Origin: CAYVLI01 sp964452105 [NCBI: uncultured Nitrospinota bacterium]
Lineage (GTDB): Bacteria > JAUXIQ01
Reading direction: 5' to 3'
NCBI GenBank assembly: GCA_964452105.1
Contig: CAYVLI010000082.1
Location: forward strand, 3,878 to 8,878
DNA: 5,001 nucleotides
Below, piece by piece: positions 4,926 through 5,001 of this stretch (position 1 is the first letter of the stretch; the number at the start of each line of letters is the position of its first letter). The notes under the pieces are model-generated. The model had not been told where the DNA came from. It worked only from the letters and a program-made list of their open reading frames with translations, and searched no databases. Made by a program: the position numbers and the translations under genes.

Positions 4926-5001
4926 ATGGCTGGTGAGGCCGTCATCGTCGTGGACATGCTCAAGGGATTTTTAGAGGAGGGCAACCCTCTCTACTGCGGT
5001 G
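4926..5001 (+). CDS. Isochorismatase-family cysteine hydrolase, N-terminal part (3' partial)
   Basis: Only the first 25 codons are in the window: MAGEAVIVVDMLKGFLEEGN followed by PLYCG. The strand AVIVVDMLKGF matches the first core strand of the isochorismatase/nicotinamidase family, and Asp10 is the expected catalytic-triad aspartate. The lysine and cysteine of the triad would lie beyond the window. Members hydrolyse nicotinamide, N-carbamoylsarcosine, maleamate, other amides, or isochorismate, and this fragment cannot tell which. I chose the ATG at 4926, with AGAGGGG at 4908-4914. A GTG at 4914 is in frame and would add four residues, but it would overlap the ribosome-binding site. A 508-base gap separates it from the DUF35 gene, so it is probably transcribed on its own. 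Confidence 0.8.
   Translation, partial: MAGEAVIVVDMLKGFLEEGNPLYCG

Noticed and set aside
1-5001. CRISPR array, tRNA, rRNA, riboswitch or phage/transposase genes
   Set aside because: I looked for regularly spaced repeats, cloverleaf features and recombinase motifs on both strands and saw none.

Overview
The window looks like a stretch of bacterial chromosome from an anaerobic or environmental lineage with a broad catabolic repertoire. A Chloroflexota (Dehalococcoidia-like) host is my best guess. The reasons are a DUF6062-like double CxxC/CxxH protein, a thiolase-like/DUF35 pair, a xanthine-dehydrogenase-type subunit, frequent ATA isoleucine codons, and dispersed hairpin repeats of the TGTCATTC...GAATGACA type. 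This assignment is inference; no rRNA or other phylogenetic marker is present.

Layout. (1) 1-176: the 3' end of a molybdenum-hydroxylase large subunit on the + strand, with its start outside the window. (2) 196-1714: two genes on the - strand, an acetamidase/formamidase-family hydrolase followed closely by a small double zinc-knuckle-like protein; they converge on the Mo-hydroxylase gene. (3) 1715-1997: a divergent intergenic region with a candidate promoter for the amidase gene. (4) 1998-4417: a tight + strand operon of an alpha/beta hydrolase, a thiolase-superfamily protein without the usual N-terminal nucleophilic cysteine, and a Zn-ribbon/OB-fold (DUF35) partner. (5) 4418-4925: about 500 bases without a gene, holding two dispersed hairpin repeats, several smaller hairpins, and a perfect TATAAT box flanked by a repeated 20-base element. 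(6) 4926-5001: the first 25 codons of an isochorismatase-family hydrolase, running off the window.

How the genes may work together. The thiolase-like protein and the DUF35 protein almost certainly form one complex. Their sequence features recall both the acyl-CoA thiolase/DUF35 assemblies and the Ltp2-ChsH2(DUF35) retro-aldolase of steroid side-chain breakdown, so C-C bond formation or cleavage on an acyl-CoA is the likely chemistry. The alpha/beta hydrolase in the same operon could supply or consume the acyl product. Around this core are an oxidative hydroxylase, an amide hydrolase and an isochorismatase-type (often amide-cleaving) hydrolase, a mix seen in the breakdown of nitrogen-containing or aromatic compounds. 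The substrate cannot be read from this window. No CRISPR array, tRNA, rRNA, transposase or phage gene was found.
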